Shown here: positions 56,241-64,000 of the stretch, piece by piece
Layout of the letters: every line of letters starts with the position of its first letter
Position numbering within the stretch: the first letter of the stretch is position 1
NCBI GenBank assembly: GCA_017642425.1
Contig: JAGCPB010000044.1
Span: forward strand, 1-64,000
Direction of reading: 5' to 3'
Length of the DNA stretch: 64,000 bases
Source: Bacteroidaceae bacterium
GTDB taxonomy: Bacteria > Bacteroidota > Bacteroidia > Bacteroidales > Bacteroidaceae
Position numbers and translations under genes: made by a program
The notes under the pieces: model-generated
What the model saw: only the letters and a program-made list of their open reading frames with translations
What the model was told of the DNA's origin: nothing
Databases searched by the model: none

Positions 56241-57180
56241 GGAATTCTTTCTGGAAAGGTTTGAAATTGTTGCTACTGGGGGAGTCGATTATTGCAAAGA
56301 CAATCAGCTTGAAACGGTTCTGGAACTCCGCCTCGGAGAGAACCTCATGGAATAGGCGCGCCATCTGGGCGGGCGGAGTGCAGAAGGCGCCGCAGCCAAG
56401 CGCACCCAGCACAAGGCTGTCATGTTTTTTAAGAGCGCCGATGCGCAATATCGAGCGTATCTTCTCCTTCAGTATAGGCTTATCGGCCTCCGGGATATTG
56501 CCGTTTTCAAGCTGGTTATGACCGTGCTTGGGGTTGTAATTCAATGATGCAACCGATATAACTGCGGCCTTGAAAGGCTCATCCAGCAACACATATCCTT
56601 CTTCACGCGTACCACGGAAAAATGTAATATCAGGGCTGTAAATTCCGCCATAGATGTTGTCCATAGGATACCGCTCCGCACGGCGCTGTACGTGCACCAT
56701 ATCGGCCAAATCACCGTATCGGCCTCCTGGCAGCGAGAACTGGTAAAGCGATATGGCCAGATTGCTGCGGCGGCACAAGTCCTCCTCCTGGGCGCTGGAG
56801 CCGGTAAGCACGCCCCCACCCGGATGATAAAGGCTGGCCATATTCAGCAGCGCCGGATTATACCCCTGCTCCACCAGATTACGTGTGGCCAAAATGCAAT
56901 CCTGATTCAAAACGTGCAATTGGGGTCTGACCCCTTTTGTATCATTTTTTAGTTCGATGGGCGCGGAGAACATCTGTGATTCATCTACAAACGCTCCGCT
57001 CACAGGCAGCGTGACCACGCGGTCAGTCTCCGTACGGTAAGCCCCGTCACGGAAAATGTCCAGATTGTGCATGAATACCTTGGTCAAAAGCGCCCGCTTG
57101 GCGTCACCGCCGCGTGAGACCGATGCTTTCCACCATCCGCTCAGCCAGATCTGGCTGTTCCACTGCTGTGCCCTTAACAT
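56233..57180 (-). CDS. TIGR02452-family macrodomain/PARG-like protein with in-frame palindrome insertion
   Basis: A 315-residue protein. It has NQDCILATRNLVEQGYNPALLNMASLYHPGGGV followed by SSAQEEDLCRRSNL, the signature block of microbial poly(ADP-ribose) glycohydrolase-like (TIGR02452) proteins (GGGV loop, QEE). DSLVLGALGCGAFCTPPAQM is the conserved C-terminal motif. Such proteins bind or hydrolyse ADP-ribose. Between SAPIEL and LNQDC stand about 13 residues (KNDTKGVRPQLHV) encoded by palindrome copy E, likely an insertion. The stop codon lies in copy D. The start at 57180 is an ATG. Confidence 0.88.
   Translation of the reverse strand: MLRAQQWNSQIWLSGWWKASVSRGGDAKRALLTKVFMHNLDIFRDGAYRTETDRVVTLPVSGAFVDESQMFSAPIELKNDTKGVRPQLHVLNQDCILATRNLVEQGYNPALLNMASLYHPGGGVLTGSSAQEEDLCRRSNLAISLYQFSLPGGRYGDLADMVHVQRRAERYPMDNIYGGIYSPDITFFRGTREEGYVLLDEPFKAAVISVASLNYNPKHGHNQLENGNIPEADKPILKEKIRSILRIGALKKHDSLVLGALGCGAFCTPPAQMARLFHEVLSEAEFQNRFKLIVFAIIDSPSSNNFKPFQKEFQK
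56915..56950. repeat. GGGGTC-type palindrome, copy E, inside a coding region
   Basis: TGCAATT-GGGGTC-T-GACCCC-TTTTGTATCATTTTTT. Same core and right arm as the other copies; the left arm is shortened. It stands in frame in the TIGR02452 gene and adds no stop on that strand in that frame. Confidence 0.85.
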
Positions 57181-57291
57181 AATTATCCCGTGAAATTTGA
57201 ATCAGCCAAAGATACGAAATAGAATCTTGCAGCTATTAATTATCATATTGAAAAAAAGGTACATAATTATAGATATCACGATTCTTTAGTG

Positions 57292-57299
57292 TAAATTTG
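57292..57299 (+). promoter_or_regulatory. Candidate -7 box of the B12 locus
   Basis: TAAATTTG matches TAnnTTTG and lies 6 bp before the riboswitch. No TTTG at the right distance is seen. Confidence 0.45.
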
Positions 57300-57304
57300 C
57301 GTCT

Positions 57305-57485
57305 CGATACGGTGATGCCGCCACACACTGTGACGGCAGAAAGGGAATCCGGTGCAAGACCGGAACAGTGCCCGCTACTGTAAAGTCCTCAAAAAATTCC
57401 GCAGGGAATCACAACGCCACTGCTTCTGTCATGAGGTGGGAAGGCCCCTGCGGAGGACCAAGTCAGGAAACCTGCCGCATCGGTT
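57305..57485 (+). promoter_or_regulatory. Cobalamin (B12) riboswitch
   Basis: It carries the conserved blocks of the adenosylcobalamin/B12 aptamer in order: GGGAATCCGGTGCAAGACCG, then CAGTGCCCGCTACTGTAA, GCCACTGCTTCTGTCATGAG, GGGAAGGC, and AGTCAGGAAACCTGCC. The outer P1 stem is formed by GATACGGTGATGC and GCATCGGTT. Immediately downstream a GAACA ... TGTTC stem (about 57496-57524) may be the expression platform ahead of the ATG at 57551. B12 binding would reduce expression of the receptors downstream. Confidence 0.95.
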
Positions 57486-57550
57486 AAAATTTTACGAACA
57501 ACGGTCCCGGGACAGAGCCTGTTCAGATTTATTTGTTTTCAAAGGGATAT

Positions 57551-59791
57551 ATGCTAAAGAAGCTGATTCTTTCAGTCGTATCATTGTGCGCATTGTTGTC
57601 TGCAAACGGGCAGGTGACACTGAGCGGCATAGTGATTGACTCCGAGACCGGCAAGCCGGTTCAGGGTGCCAATATCCGTGTGGAACATAGTCTGACAGGG
57701 GCTTCAACCAACGGAAAAGGCGAGTTTACAATCCAGAATCTGCCCGACGGACAGAGCCACAAGCTAAGCATCACGCACGTATCGTATCTGCCTGCCGAAT
57801 ACACTGCATCGGCAGGTGAGAAAGACATCATTATCCGACTGCGTGAGAGTTACATCAATCTGGGGCAGGTAGTTGTAACCGGTACAGGTACGCACCGCCG
57901 CATGACAAACTCACCCGTTCCCATACAGGTTATAACAGCCAAGGATATCCAGAATGCAGGAGTGACATCGGTCGAGGATGCCCTGACACGGCTCATGCCC
58001 AACATCACCACCATGACCAACGGAATGGGTACGTTCCTGAACCTGAACGGCATTGGCCAGGACTATATGCTCATTATGGAGAACGGGCACCGCACGGGAG
58101 GTGACGAGCGTATGTCACGCATCAACGTAACAAATATAAAACGTATTGAGGTACAGAGCGGTGCGGCATCGGCTCTATACGGAAGCGAGGCCATAGGTGG
58201 CGTGATAAACATAATAACCGATGATTCCAAGAACGGCACTGGAGTGAATTCATACACCCATTACACTACTCACGGACGTTTCACGCAATCCATTGACGCT
58301 GATGTAACCGCAGGCCGCCTGTCATCATACACAACCTATCAGCGCAAGGAGGCCGACAACTGGCAGGTGAACGACATTGATGAAGATGGATACAAGACCG
58401 GACGCCCAATGTCGGCAGGATTCCGCTCCGACAACGTGAGCCAGAGGTTCACATACAGCGTGAATGACAAGCTGAACCTCTCCCTGCGCGGCAACTACAA
58501 TACTTATGAGACCCGCCGCCCCGAAAGCGCAACTTATTTCAAAAAGAGCGGCAAGAATGATGACGGTTCCGATAAATACGTTGAAACAAAAGCCTACACT
58601 TACAATATGGCGCACCAGACCTGGCTTTACGGTATGGGTGCCGACTACATGATAAGCCCGTCGGCTTACATAGAGGCTGATTTCTACAATGACAACTACA
58701 CATCATCATACAGGTATTTCAGCAAGAGCGGCAGTTTCATGCCCGGCGATGAGCAGAAACGCAAGGAAACGCACTACTATGACGCCAACATTAAAGGTAT
58801 TTTCAAACCTGACGGTATGAACAAACTGTCTGTGGGCATGGAGTACATTGACGAGCAACTGAAAAGTGAATCGGACAACATATCATTCAAGAGCATGTTC
58901 ACGGCGGCTGTCTATGCTCAGGATGAGATTTCAATTTCTGAAAACATCCAGGCTGTTGCAGGAGTCCGATACCTCTATAATGAGAACTTCAAGAGCCACG
59001 CAACGCCTAATCTGTCGATTATGTACAAACCCGGCGGTTTCCGTTTCCGTGCGGCATACTCCACAGGTTACCGCTCTCCCACCCTGAGCCAGCTCTATGC
59101 CACAGACCAGACCAAGACCGCCAGCCGCTACACTGTGGGCAACCCTGACCTGAAGCCTGAAAAGAGCAGTTTTTGGTCACTCAACGCTGAATATTCAAAC
59201 CAGAGGTTCTCTGTATCGGCAACAGGACTGATCAACAATGTGACCGATATGATAAACTACCGTACACTCACAGATGCTGATATATCGGCCTTAGGATACG
59301 ATGCACTTCATGCTGAGTACGCAACCATACGTCAGCGTGACAATATAGACAATGCCCGGATTAAGAGTCTCAGCGCAAACGCCAACGTTTATATCGGTGC
59401 AGGCCTGACCGTAGGAGGCGGATACGTATTTACGGACACCAAGGCAGAGAGTGACGGCAAATCAACACCTGTTGACAAGAGCGTAAAGCACAGCGGCAAC
59501 GTGAATGCCCGCTGGGATCATGATTGGGGCGGTTATCACCTGAACGTAAGTCTGAACGGTCATCTGCAAGGCGAGCGCTACTCCGGCACATACGGTTATG
59601 CCCCTGCATACAGCCAGTGGGACCTCAACACCAAGCACACCTTCTATATTGAGGATATGATTATTGAACCCGGAATAGGAATTGAGAATATCCTGAATGA
59701 GCGTGACACACGCCCCTGGAACAGCAACTTCTCAACCATAAATCCCGGGCGTTCGGTTTATGTAAGTCTGGCATTAAGATTCAAGGAATGA
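57551..59791 (+). CDS. btuB: TonB-dependent receptor, BtuB-like (with carboxypeptidase-like N-terminal module)
   Basis: A 746-residue protein. The signal peptide ends NG or NGQ. A carboxypeptidase-regulatory-like module follows (about 22-105, GIVIDSETGKPVQGANI). Then the plug (about 115-230): SPVPIQVITAKDIQNAG; NGIGQDYMLIMENGHRTGG; IKRIEVQSGAASALYGSEAI. Then a 22-strand-type barrel ending SVYVSLALRFKE. ATG 57551 was chosen for its signal peptide. Riboswitch control suggests cobalamin or corrinoid uptake across the outer membrane. Its stop overlaps the second receptor start by 4 bp. Confidence 0.9.
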   Translation: MLKKLILSVVSLCALLSANGQVTLSGIVIDSETGKPVQGANIRVEHSLTGASTNGKGEFTIQNLPDGQSHKLSITHVSYLPAEYTASAGEKDIIIRLRESYINLGQVVVTGTGTHRRMTNSPVPIQVITAKDIQNAGVTSVEDALTRLMPNITTMTNGMGTFLNLNGIGQDYMLIMENGHRTGGDERMSRINVTNIKRIEVQSGAASALYGSEAIGGVINIITDDSKNGTGVNSYTHYTTHGRFTQSIDADVTAGRLSSYTTYQRKEADNWQVNDIDEDGYKTGRPMSAGFRSDNVSQRFTYSVNDKLNLSLRGNYNTYETRRPESATYFKKSGKNDDGSDKYVETKAYTYNMAHQTWLYGMGADYMISPSAYIEADFYNDNYTSSYRYFSKSGSFMPGDEQKRKETHYYDANIKGIFKPDGMNKLSVGMEYIDEQLKSESDNISFKSMFTAAVYAQDEISISENIQAVAGVRYLYNENFKSHATPNLSIMYKPGGFRFRAAYSTGYRSPTLSQLYATDQTKTASRYTVGNPDLKPEKSSFWSLNAEYSNQRFSVSATGLINNVTDMINYRTLTDADISALGYDALHAEYATIRQRDNIDNARIKSLSANANVYIGAGLTVGGGYVFTDTKAESDGKSTPVDKSVKHSGNVNARWDHDWGGYHLNVSLNGHLQGERYSGTYGYAPAYSQWDLNTKHTFYIEDMIIEPGIGIENILNERDTRPWNSNFSTINPGRSVYVSLALRFKE

Positions 59792-61935
59792 TGAAACGCT
59801 GTCTTTACATATTGCCCCTGTTGTTTTCCGTGCCTGTTATGGCGCAGGAGGTAACAACTCTTGACCAACAGTTGGACGATGTGGTAATTACAGCTACCGG
59901 AACTCCCCATACTCTCAAGAACGTGCCTGTACAGACAGAGATCATTTCACGCAAGCAGATTGAGCAACTGGGTGCCGCATCATTTGAGGATATCCTTTCA
60001 CAACTTAGTTCCGGATTTGATTTCAACGCCGGTGATATGGGCAGTCAGATGACGCTTAACGGACTGGGAAACAACTATATCCTGATTATGATTGACGGCA
60101 AGCGCCTTAACGGAGACAATGGTGGCGAGAATGACCTGGGGCGCATCGATCCGCACAACATAGACCACATTGAGATTGTGAAAGGTGCAGGCAGTGCACT
60201 TTACGGAAGTGATGCAATCGCCGGAGTGGTGAACATCATCACCCGCCGGCATGATGACCAGGCTCTCTATCTGGAGAACACCACACGTGGCGGCTCATAC
60301 ATGGATTTGCGCCAGCACAACAGCGTTGGTTTCAGTATAGGCAAGTTCACATCACTTACCACATTCCAGTTGCAGCATAGTGACGGATGGCAGAACACGG
60401 CCGAGGAGGATCCCGCTCAGACCGAGTATCACATATATGACTCCCGCAACAAAACGGTCAACATGTACACCAACGGACAGATTGGAGAGCGCATCACCTA
60501 CACCCCATCGGACAGACTCTCCTTTGAGGCCGACGGCTACCTGTACCGAAAGCGTATATTCCGCCCCACCAACGGACGCCATCCGTCATGTGATGTCAAC
60601 ACGTTCGATATGAAATACCGTGATGCCGGCGCTTCGCTGGGATCGGAATATAAGCTGAAGGGGACTGACCGCATTACGCTGGATGTAAGTTGGGACCGTC
60701 ATGCCTACTACTATCACTACACGGATACCACGCTCGAGGAAGGTTATGACCCCAACGGCAACTACACACCCTACTATCCCTATTTCCCGGATCAGGAGCA
60801 TCTGCAGAGTGACCAGCAGCGCACTATGGCGGAGCTCAAGGGGATTTTCAGCCTGCCTTACGGGAATCTGCTCAGCGCCGGTGCCGAGTACCGTTTTGAT
60901 TACCTGCACGCCCCCATGCGCGTAAAGGGAGGTAAGGCCAATGACTGGACCACAGCCCTGTATCTGCAGGACGAATATACCGGAGTTGACTGGCTCAACG
61001 TGACCGCAGGAATACGCCTTATTGAGAACAAGGCGTTCGGATTCCACGCCACGCCCAAGATAAGCGCCATGTTCAAGGTGGCCGACCTGCGCATACGCAC
61101 CGGTTGGAGCCGCGGATTCAAGTCACCCACTCCCAAAGAGCAGGGTTACCACTATCTGCGCACCATGAGCGCCACCACATTCTTCTATATGGGCAATCCT
61201 GACCTAAAGCCACAGACATCCGATTACCTGTCGGCCGGCATTGAATTCAGCCGCGGAGGATTCTCGGCATCGGTCACCGGATATCACAATGAGCTGTACA
61301 ACATGATAACCTTGGTAAATGTACCCCTGAGCCAGATACCTGCCGGCGAGGCGCCCGAATATATGGGCGACGGCAGCGGTCAGATTACCCCGCGCATGTA
61401 CATGAACATGGAGGACGCCCGCACAATGGGTGTTGACGCTTCCCTGACCTGGCGCATCACGTCCGATATCACTCTGGGCGGATCTTACAGTTACCTTGAT
61501 ACCAAGGCTCATGTGTATGACACCAAGCACAGCCGCCTGAATGAGGTGACCATCGACGGTATGGCCCACCACAAAGGCAATGTCTACGGTACATGGCAGC
61601 ACCGCTATAATGACGCTTACCGTTTGGGCATCGGCCTGTACGGACGCGCCAGCAGCACACGCTACTATCAGAACAACGGCAACGGCAAGCCCTATCAGAT
61701 CTGGAAACTTACCACTACCCACGACCTGGGCCGAGGCAAGGACGGAATGACATGGCGCCTTGAAGCCGGTATCGACAATATACTTGATTACAAGGAGACC
61801 ACTCCCCACGGACTGCATTACGGTACCACCAGCCCTGGACGGACTTTCTACTGCACACTTAGTCTTAAGTTCTCAAAGGGCCGCAAGATGAATACCCGGG
61901 ATGTTGAGAAGGGGAGCATTGATGATGAAGACTGA
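59788..61935 (+). CDS. Second TonB-dependent receptor, BtuB-like
   Basis: A 715-residue protein. Signal peptide ends VMAQ. There is no carboxypeptidase module. The plug starts near 30 (DDVVITATGTPHTLKNVPVQ; IEQLGAASFEDILSQLSSG; NNYILIMIDGKRLNGDNGG; HIEIVKGAGSALYGSDAIAG). A barrel follows, reaching RTFYCTLSLKFSKG, with a short charged tail. Two non-identical receptors in one transcript suggest uptake of two corrinoid forms, or a corrinoid and a related tetrapyrrole. Translationally coupled to the preceding gene. Confidence 0.9.
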   Translation: MMKRCLYILPLLFSVPVMAQEVTTLDQQLDDVVITATGTPHTLKNVPVQTEIISRKQIEQLGAASFEDILSQLSSGFDFNAGDMGSQMTLNGLGNNYILIMIDGKRLNGDNGGENDLGRIDPHNIDHIEIVKGAGSALYGSDAIAGVVNIITRRHDDQALYLENTTRGGSYMDLRQHNSVGFSIGKFTSLTTFQLQHSDGWQNTAEEDPAQTEYHIYDSRNKTVNMYTNGQIGERITYTPSDRLSFEADGYLYRKRIFRPTNGRHPSCDVNTFDMKYRDAGASLGSEYKLKGTDRITLDVSWDRHAYYYHYTDTTLEEGYDPNGNYTPYYPYFPDQEHLQSDQQRTMAELKGIFSLPYGNLLSAGAEYRFDYLHAPMRVKGGKANDWTTALYLQDEYTGVDWLNVTAGIRLIENKAFGFHATPKISAMFKVADLRIRTGWSRGFKSPTPKEQGYHYLRTMSATTFFYMGNPDLKPQTSDYLSAGIEFSRGGFSASVTGYHNELYNMITLVNVPLSQIPAGEAPEYMGDGSGQITPRMYMNMEDARTMGVDASLTWRITSDITLGGSYSYLDTKAHVYDTKHSRLNEVTIDGMAHHKGNVYGTWQHRYNDAYRLGIGLYGRASSTRYYQNNGNGKPYQIWKLTTTHDLGRGKDGMTWRLEAGIDNILDYKETTPHGLHYGTTSPGRTFYCTLSLKFSKGRKMNTRDVEKGSIDDED

Positions 61936-61976
61936 TTTATAAACCTATAGTTTAACCTATTTAAAAACAGACAGAA

Positions 61977-63053
61977 ATGAAGAAATTCAGATTTATTCTG
62001 GCAGCTATGGCAGCCATAGCAGGTTTCAGCTTTGTAAGCTGCGAAACAGAGAGTGAAGAGACCAAGAACAACTACACCCGCTATCAGGATGCAGTAGACA
62101 AACAGATCAACAAGAAGAATGACAGCGCTATCCTTCTGGTTGCTTTCGGTTCAACCTGGGAGCAGGCATTCGGTGCTTTTGATGAGACAATCGAGGCCTA
62201 CAAGAAGGCTTTCCCAAAATCAGACGTTTATCTGAGCTACAGCTCAGCCATCTGCATCAACCGTGCAGCTGCCGGCGAGAACGGCGTTTCACGTAACTAT
62301 TACGCTCCCAACTTCTGGCTCCACGGACTGGGCGCCAAGCAGTACAAGGAGATTATCGTTCAGTCACTGCAGGTTATCCCCGGTGAGGAGTTCTCACGCG
62401 TTGTAAACTACATCAAGGACTTTGCAAACAACAGCCTTGGTGACCTGGATGACAAGTATCTGAGCGAGGTCACCATAAAGCTGGGTATGCCTCTGCTGGC
62501 AGCCGAGGAGGATGTCGTAACTACAGCCAGGGTTCTTAACAACGTATACAGTGCAAAGGCAGCCCAGGGCGTCGTTGCATTCATGGGTCACGGAAACCCC
62601 GACAGCTATGACACTTACAAGGCCAACATCCGTTACGAGCAGTTGGAGGAGGAACTCCAGGAGTACAGCACCAACTATTTTGTAGGCACTGTCGATGCTC
62701 CCGAGAACTATAAGGTTCAGGTTCTGGAGCGTATGAAGGAGGCTGGTATCACCAGCGGTAAGGTATTCCTGCACCCGCTGATGTCAATCGCCGGTGACCA
62801 CGCTCACAACGATATGGCCGGTGATGACGGTAAGGATATGAATCCCGCTGAGTATGAGTACAATGATGAGGGTGAGATTGAGGACCTGAGCTGGAAGTGC
62901 TTCTTTGCACAGAACGATTACGATTGCACCAATGAGACAATGATCACCAAGGGTCTGCTTGAGATTGAGTCAGTACGCAATCTCTGGATTGAGCACACAA
63001 GAGGTGCCGAGACTCTTGAGGACTACTATCACAGCATGTTCCCCGAGGAATAA
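61977..63053 (+). CDS. cbiK: Exported CbiK-like cobalt/metal chelatase, lipoprotein
   Basis: A 358-residue protein. The signal ends AGFSFVSC, a lipobox-like site with Cys21, so it is probably a lipoprotein in the periplasm. The chelatase fold is clear: SAILLVAFGSTWEQAFGAFD, SSAICINRAAAGENGV, VAFMGHGNPDSYD and HPLMSIAGDHAHNDMAGDDG; the His residues of the last two match CbiK metal ligands. CbiK inserts Co2+ into sirohydrochlorin in the cytoplasm of some bacteria. A lipoprotein form outside the cytoplasm may bind or scavenge cobalt, heme or corrinoid instead. It starts 41 bp after the second receptor. Confidence 0.87.
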   Translation: MKKFRFILAAMAAIAGFSFVSCETESEETKNNYTRYQDAVDKQINKKNDSAILLVAFGSTWEQAFGAFDETIEAYKKAFPKSDVYLSYSSAICINRAAAGENGVSRNYYAPNFWLHGLGAKQYKEIIVQSLQVIPGEEFSRVVNYIKDFANNSLGDLDDKYLSEVTIKLGMPLLAAEEDVVTTARVLNNVYSAKAAQGVVAFMGHGNPDSYDTYKANIRYEQLEEELQEYSTNYFVGTVDAPENYKVQVLERMKEAGITSGKVFLHPLMSIAGDHAHNDMAGDDGKDMNPAEYEYNDEGEIEDLSWKCFFAQNDYDCTNETMITKGLLEIESVRNLWIEHTRGAETLEDYYHSMFPEE

Positions 63054-63079
63054 TCCAAACTTTATTTTTCAATTCCGCT

Positions 63080-63110
63080 ATCCGGTGAGTATGATAGGAG
63101 CTCACCGGAT
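63080..63110 (+). terminator. Hairpin between cbiK-like and btuF-like genes
   Basis: ATCCGGTGAG (63080-63089) pairs perfectly with CTCACCGGAT (63101-63110). A T-rich run (GGTTTTTATC) follows 6-10 bp downstream. Confidence 0.65.
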
Positions 63111-63131
63111 AACGGATTTGGTTTTTATCAA

Positions 63132-63139
63132 TATCTTTG
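63132..63139 (+). promoter_or_regulatory. Candidate -7 box of the btuF-like gene
   Basis: TATCTTTG, 9 bp before ATG 63149. No clear -33 box. A very short leader is implied. Confidence 0.45.
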
Positions 63140-63148
63140 TGTTGTATT

Positions 63149-64000
63149 ATGAAAAAGACTTTACTCCTCTTATTAACGGTTGCTGCACTTGTGATAGCCG
63201 GTTGCAAAGGGCGCACATCGGGCCAGCGTTCGGGCATCGGTGGTACTGCTGACAGTACAACCGTCCGATATGCACAGGGGTTCACCGTAACCAATCTGGG
63301 CGATATCCGTCTTATTGACCTGCAGGACCCCCAGAAGGAGGAGACACAGTCTTTCCATTACGCACTGGTACCAAAAGGTGCCAAAACCGACGGTATACCA
63401 AAGGAATACACACCTATTGAGGTTCCGATAAGCAAGGTTATCTGCATGACATCGCTGCAGCTTTCCAGTTTCATCAAGCTGGATGAGCTTGACGCAGTGG
63501 TAGGCATAACCAGCACCCGACATCTCTTCAATGAGGAGATGAATGAGCGGCTCAAGGACGGCCGCACCCACAAGATCGGCATCGAAGGCAACTTTGACAA
63601 TGAGGTCATAATGGCCGTCAATCCCGATATCATACTCATTTCCCCATTCAAACGCGGCGGATATGAGGCTTTAAAGAACGTAGACATAACACTTGTACCC
63701 CATCTGGGCTATAAGGAGACCACTCCGCTGGGACAGGCAGAGTGGATAAAGTTTGCCGGTATGCTACTGGGCTGCGAGCATAAGGCCGACAGCATATTCA
63801 GCGGCATAGAGGAGCGTTATCTGGCGCTCACCAAACTTACCGAGAACGTAACCAGCCGCCCGGTTGTGTTCAGCGGAGAACTGCAGGGCGGTAACTGGTA
63901 TGCAGTTGGCGGCCAGAGTTTTCTGGCACGCATTTTCAAGGATGCGGGCGGCGACTATTTCCTTAAGGATGACCCTCACTCCGGCGGCTTTACCATGGAT
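63149..64000 (+). CDS. btuF: ABC-transporter substrate-binding lipoprotein, BtuF-like (3' end cut by window)
   Basis: The first 284 codons of a gene that runs past the window end. MKKTLLLLLTVAALVIAGC is a lipoprotein signal with Cys19. The domain resembles periplasmic binding proteins for corrinoid, siderophore or heme (class III): PISKVICMTSLQLSSFIKLD, ELDAVVGITSTRHLF, IMAVNPDIILISPFK, VPHLGYKETTPLGQAEWIKF, then NWYAVGGQSFLARIFKDAG. It follows receptors and a chelatase under a B12 riboswitch, so corrinoid delivery to a downstream BtuCD-like transporter is the likely role. The gene has its own -7 box. Confidence 0.88.
   Translation, partial: MKKTLLLLLTVAALVIAGCKGRTSGQRSGIGGTADSTTVRYAQGFTVTNLGDIRLIDLQDPQKEETQSFHYALVPKGAKTDGIPKEYTPIEVPISKVICMTSLQLSSFIKLDELDAVVGITSTRHLFNEEMNERLKDGRTHKIGIEGNFDNEVIMAVNPDIILISPFKRGGYEALKNVDITLVPHLGYKETTPLGQAEWIKFAGMLLGCEHKADSIFSGIEERYLALTKLTENVTSRPVVFSGELQGGNWYAVGGQSFLARIFKDAGGDYFLKDDPHSGGFTMD

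Noticed and set aside
59788..61935. Possible duplicated copy of the first BtuB-like receptor
   Set aside because: The two proteins differ in domain content and sequence and are not a recent duplication.

Overview
The window is chromosomal DNA from a member of the Bacteroidota, most likely a gut- or rumen-type Bacteroidales. The evidence is the -7 promoter box TAnnTTTG (twice with a TTTG box 19 bp upstream), the near absence of Shine-Dalgarno sites, a 57-residue histone H1-like protein, PPi-dependent phosphofructokinase, BspA-type leucine-rich surface proteins with type IX-secretion-like tails, DUF4468 and Porin_10-like proteins, and SusC/BtuB-style receptors. I see no rRNA, tRNA, CRISPR array, phage or transposase gene. 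The genus cannot be fixed from sequence alone.

Layout. 1-1.4 kb: the first codons of a leftward GH35-like gene, a NUDIX hydrolase and an iron-sulfur flavoprotein-like protein, separated by palindromic repeats. 1.4-6.9 kb: an RND efflux operon (adaptor, pump, TolC-type channel). 6.9-11.5 kb: the H1-like gene, then a tight operon of a DUF4468 protein, a membrane J-domain-like protein, a Porin_10-like barrel and a Gfo/Idh/MocA oxidoreductase. 11.5-18.2 kb, all leftward: a FadL-like barrel, a Ser/Arg-repeat protein, a membrane-anchored GH25 muramidase, PPi-phosphofructokinase and a small outer-membrane protein. 18.3-24.6 kb, rightward: a lipid-kinase-like protein, two small unknown proteins, a large exported amidase/FN3 protein and YgiQ. 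24.7-34.8 kb, leftward: two giant BspA-type surface proteins in one operon with a consensus promoter. 35-42.2 kb: a Gly/Phe-tailed exported protein, then a full glycine-cleavage operon with its own lipoate ligase and dihydrolipoyl dehydrogenase (lplA-gcvT-gcvH-gcvPA-gcvPB-lpdA). 42.4-50.6 kb: a 1389-residue surface protein, an AraC-type regulator and a TonB-receptor-like barrel. 50.7-57.2 kb: a BlaI/BlaR1-like pair whose sensor carries two TonB C-terminal domains, a TPR protein, pfkA, a LolA-like protein and a TIGR02452 macrodomain-like protein. 57.3-64 kb: a cobalamin riboswitch and a B12-type locus (two TonB-dependent receptors, a lipoprotein CbiK-like chelatase, and a BtuF-like binding lipoprotein cut by the window end).

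The most unusual signal is a family of short palindromes built on GGGGTC-N-GACCCC with AATGATAC/GTATCATT arms. Copies lie between genes. They abut promoters and supply the stop codons of two convergent genes. One copy is inserted in frame inside a TIGR02452 gene. A related GACGCAAA...CCCCTTTGCGTC element brackets the flavoprotein gene. These look like a REP/MITE-like mobile palindrome that tolerates insertion into coding sequence.

Other points worth attention are a TACA-N3-TGTA dyad between the -33 and -7 boxes of the BlaI-like gene, an HPD-less J-like domain, an amidase domain split by an inserted beta domain, and an Asp-to-Asn change in the PfkA GGDGS motif.
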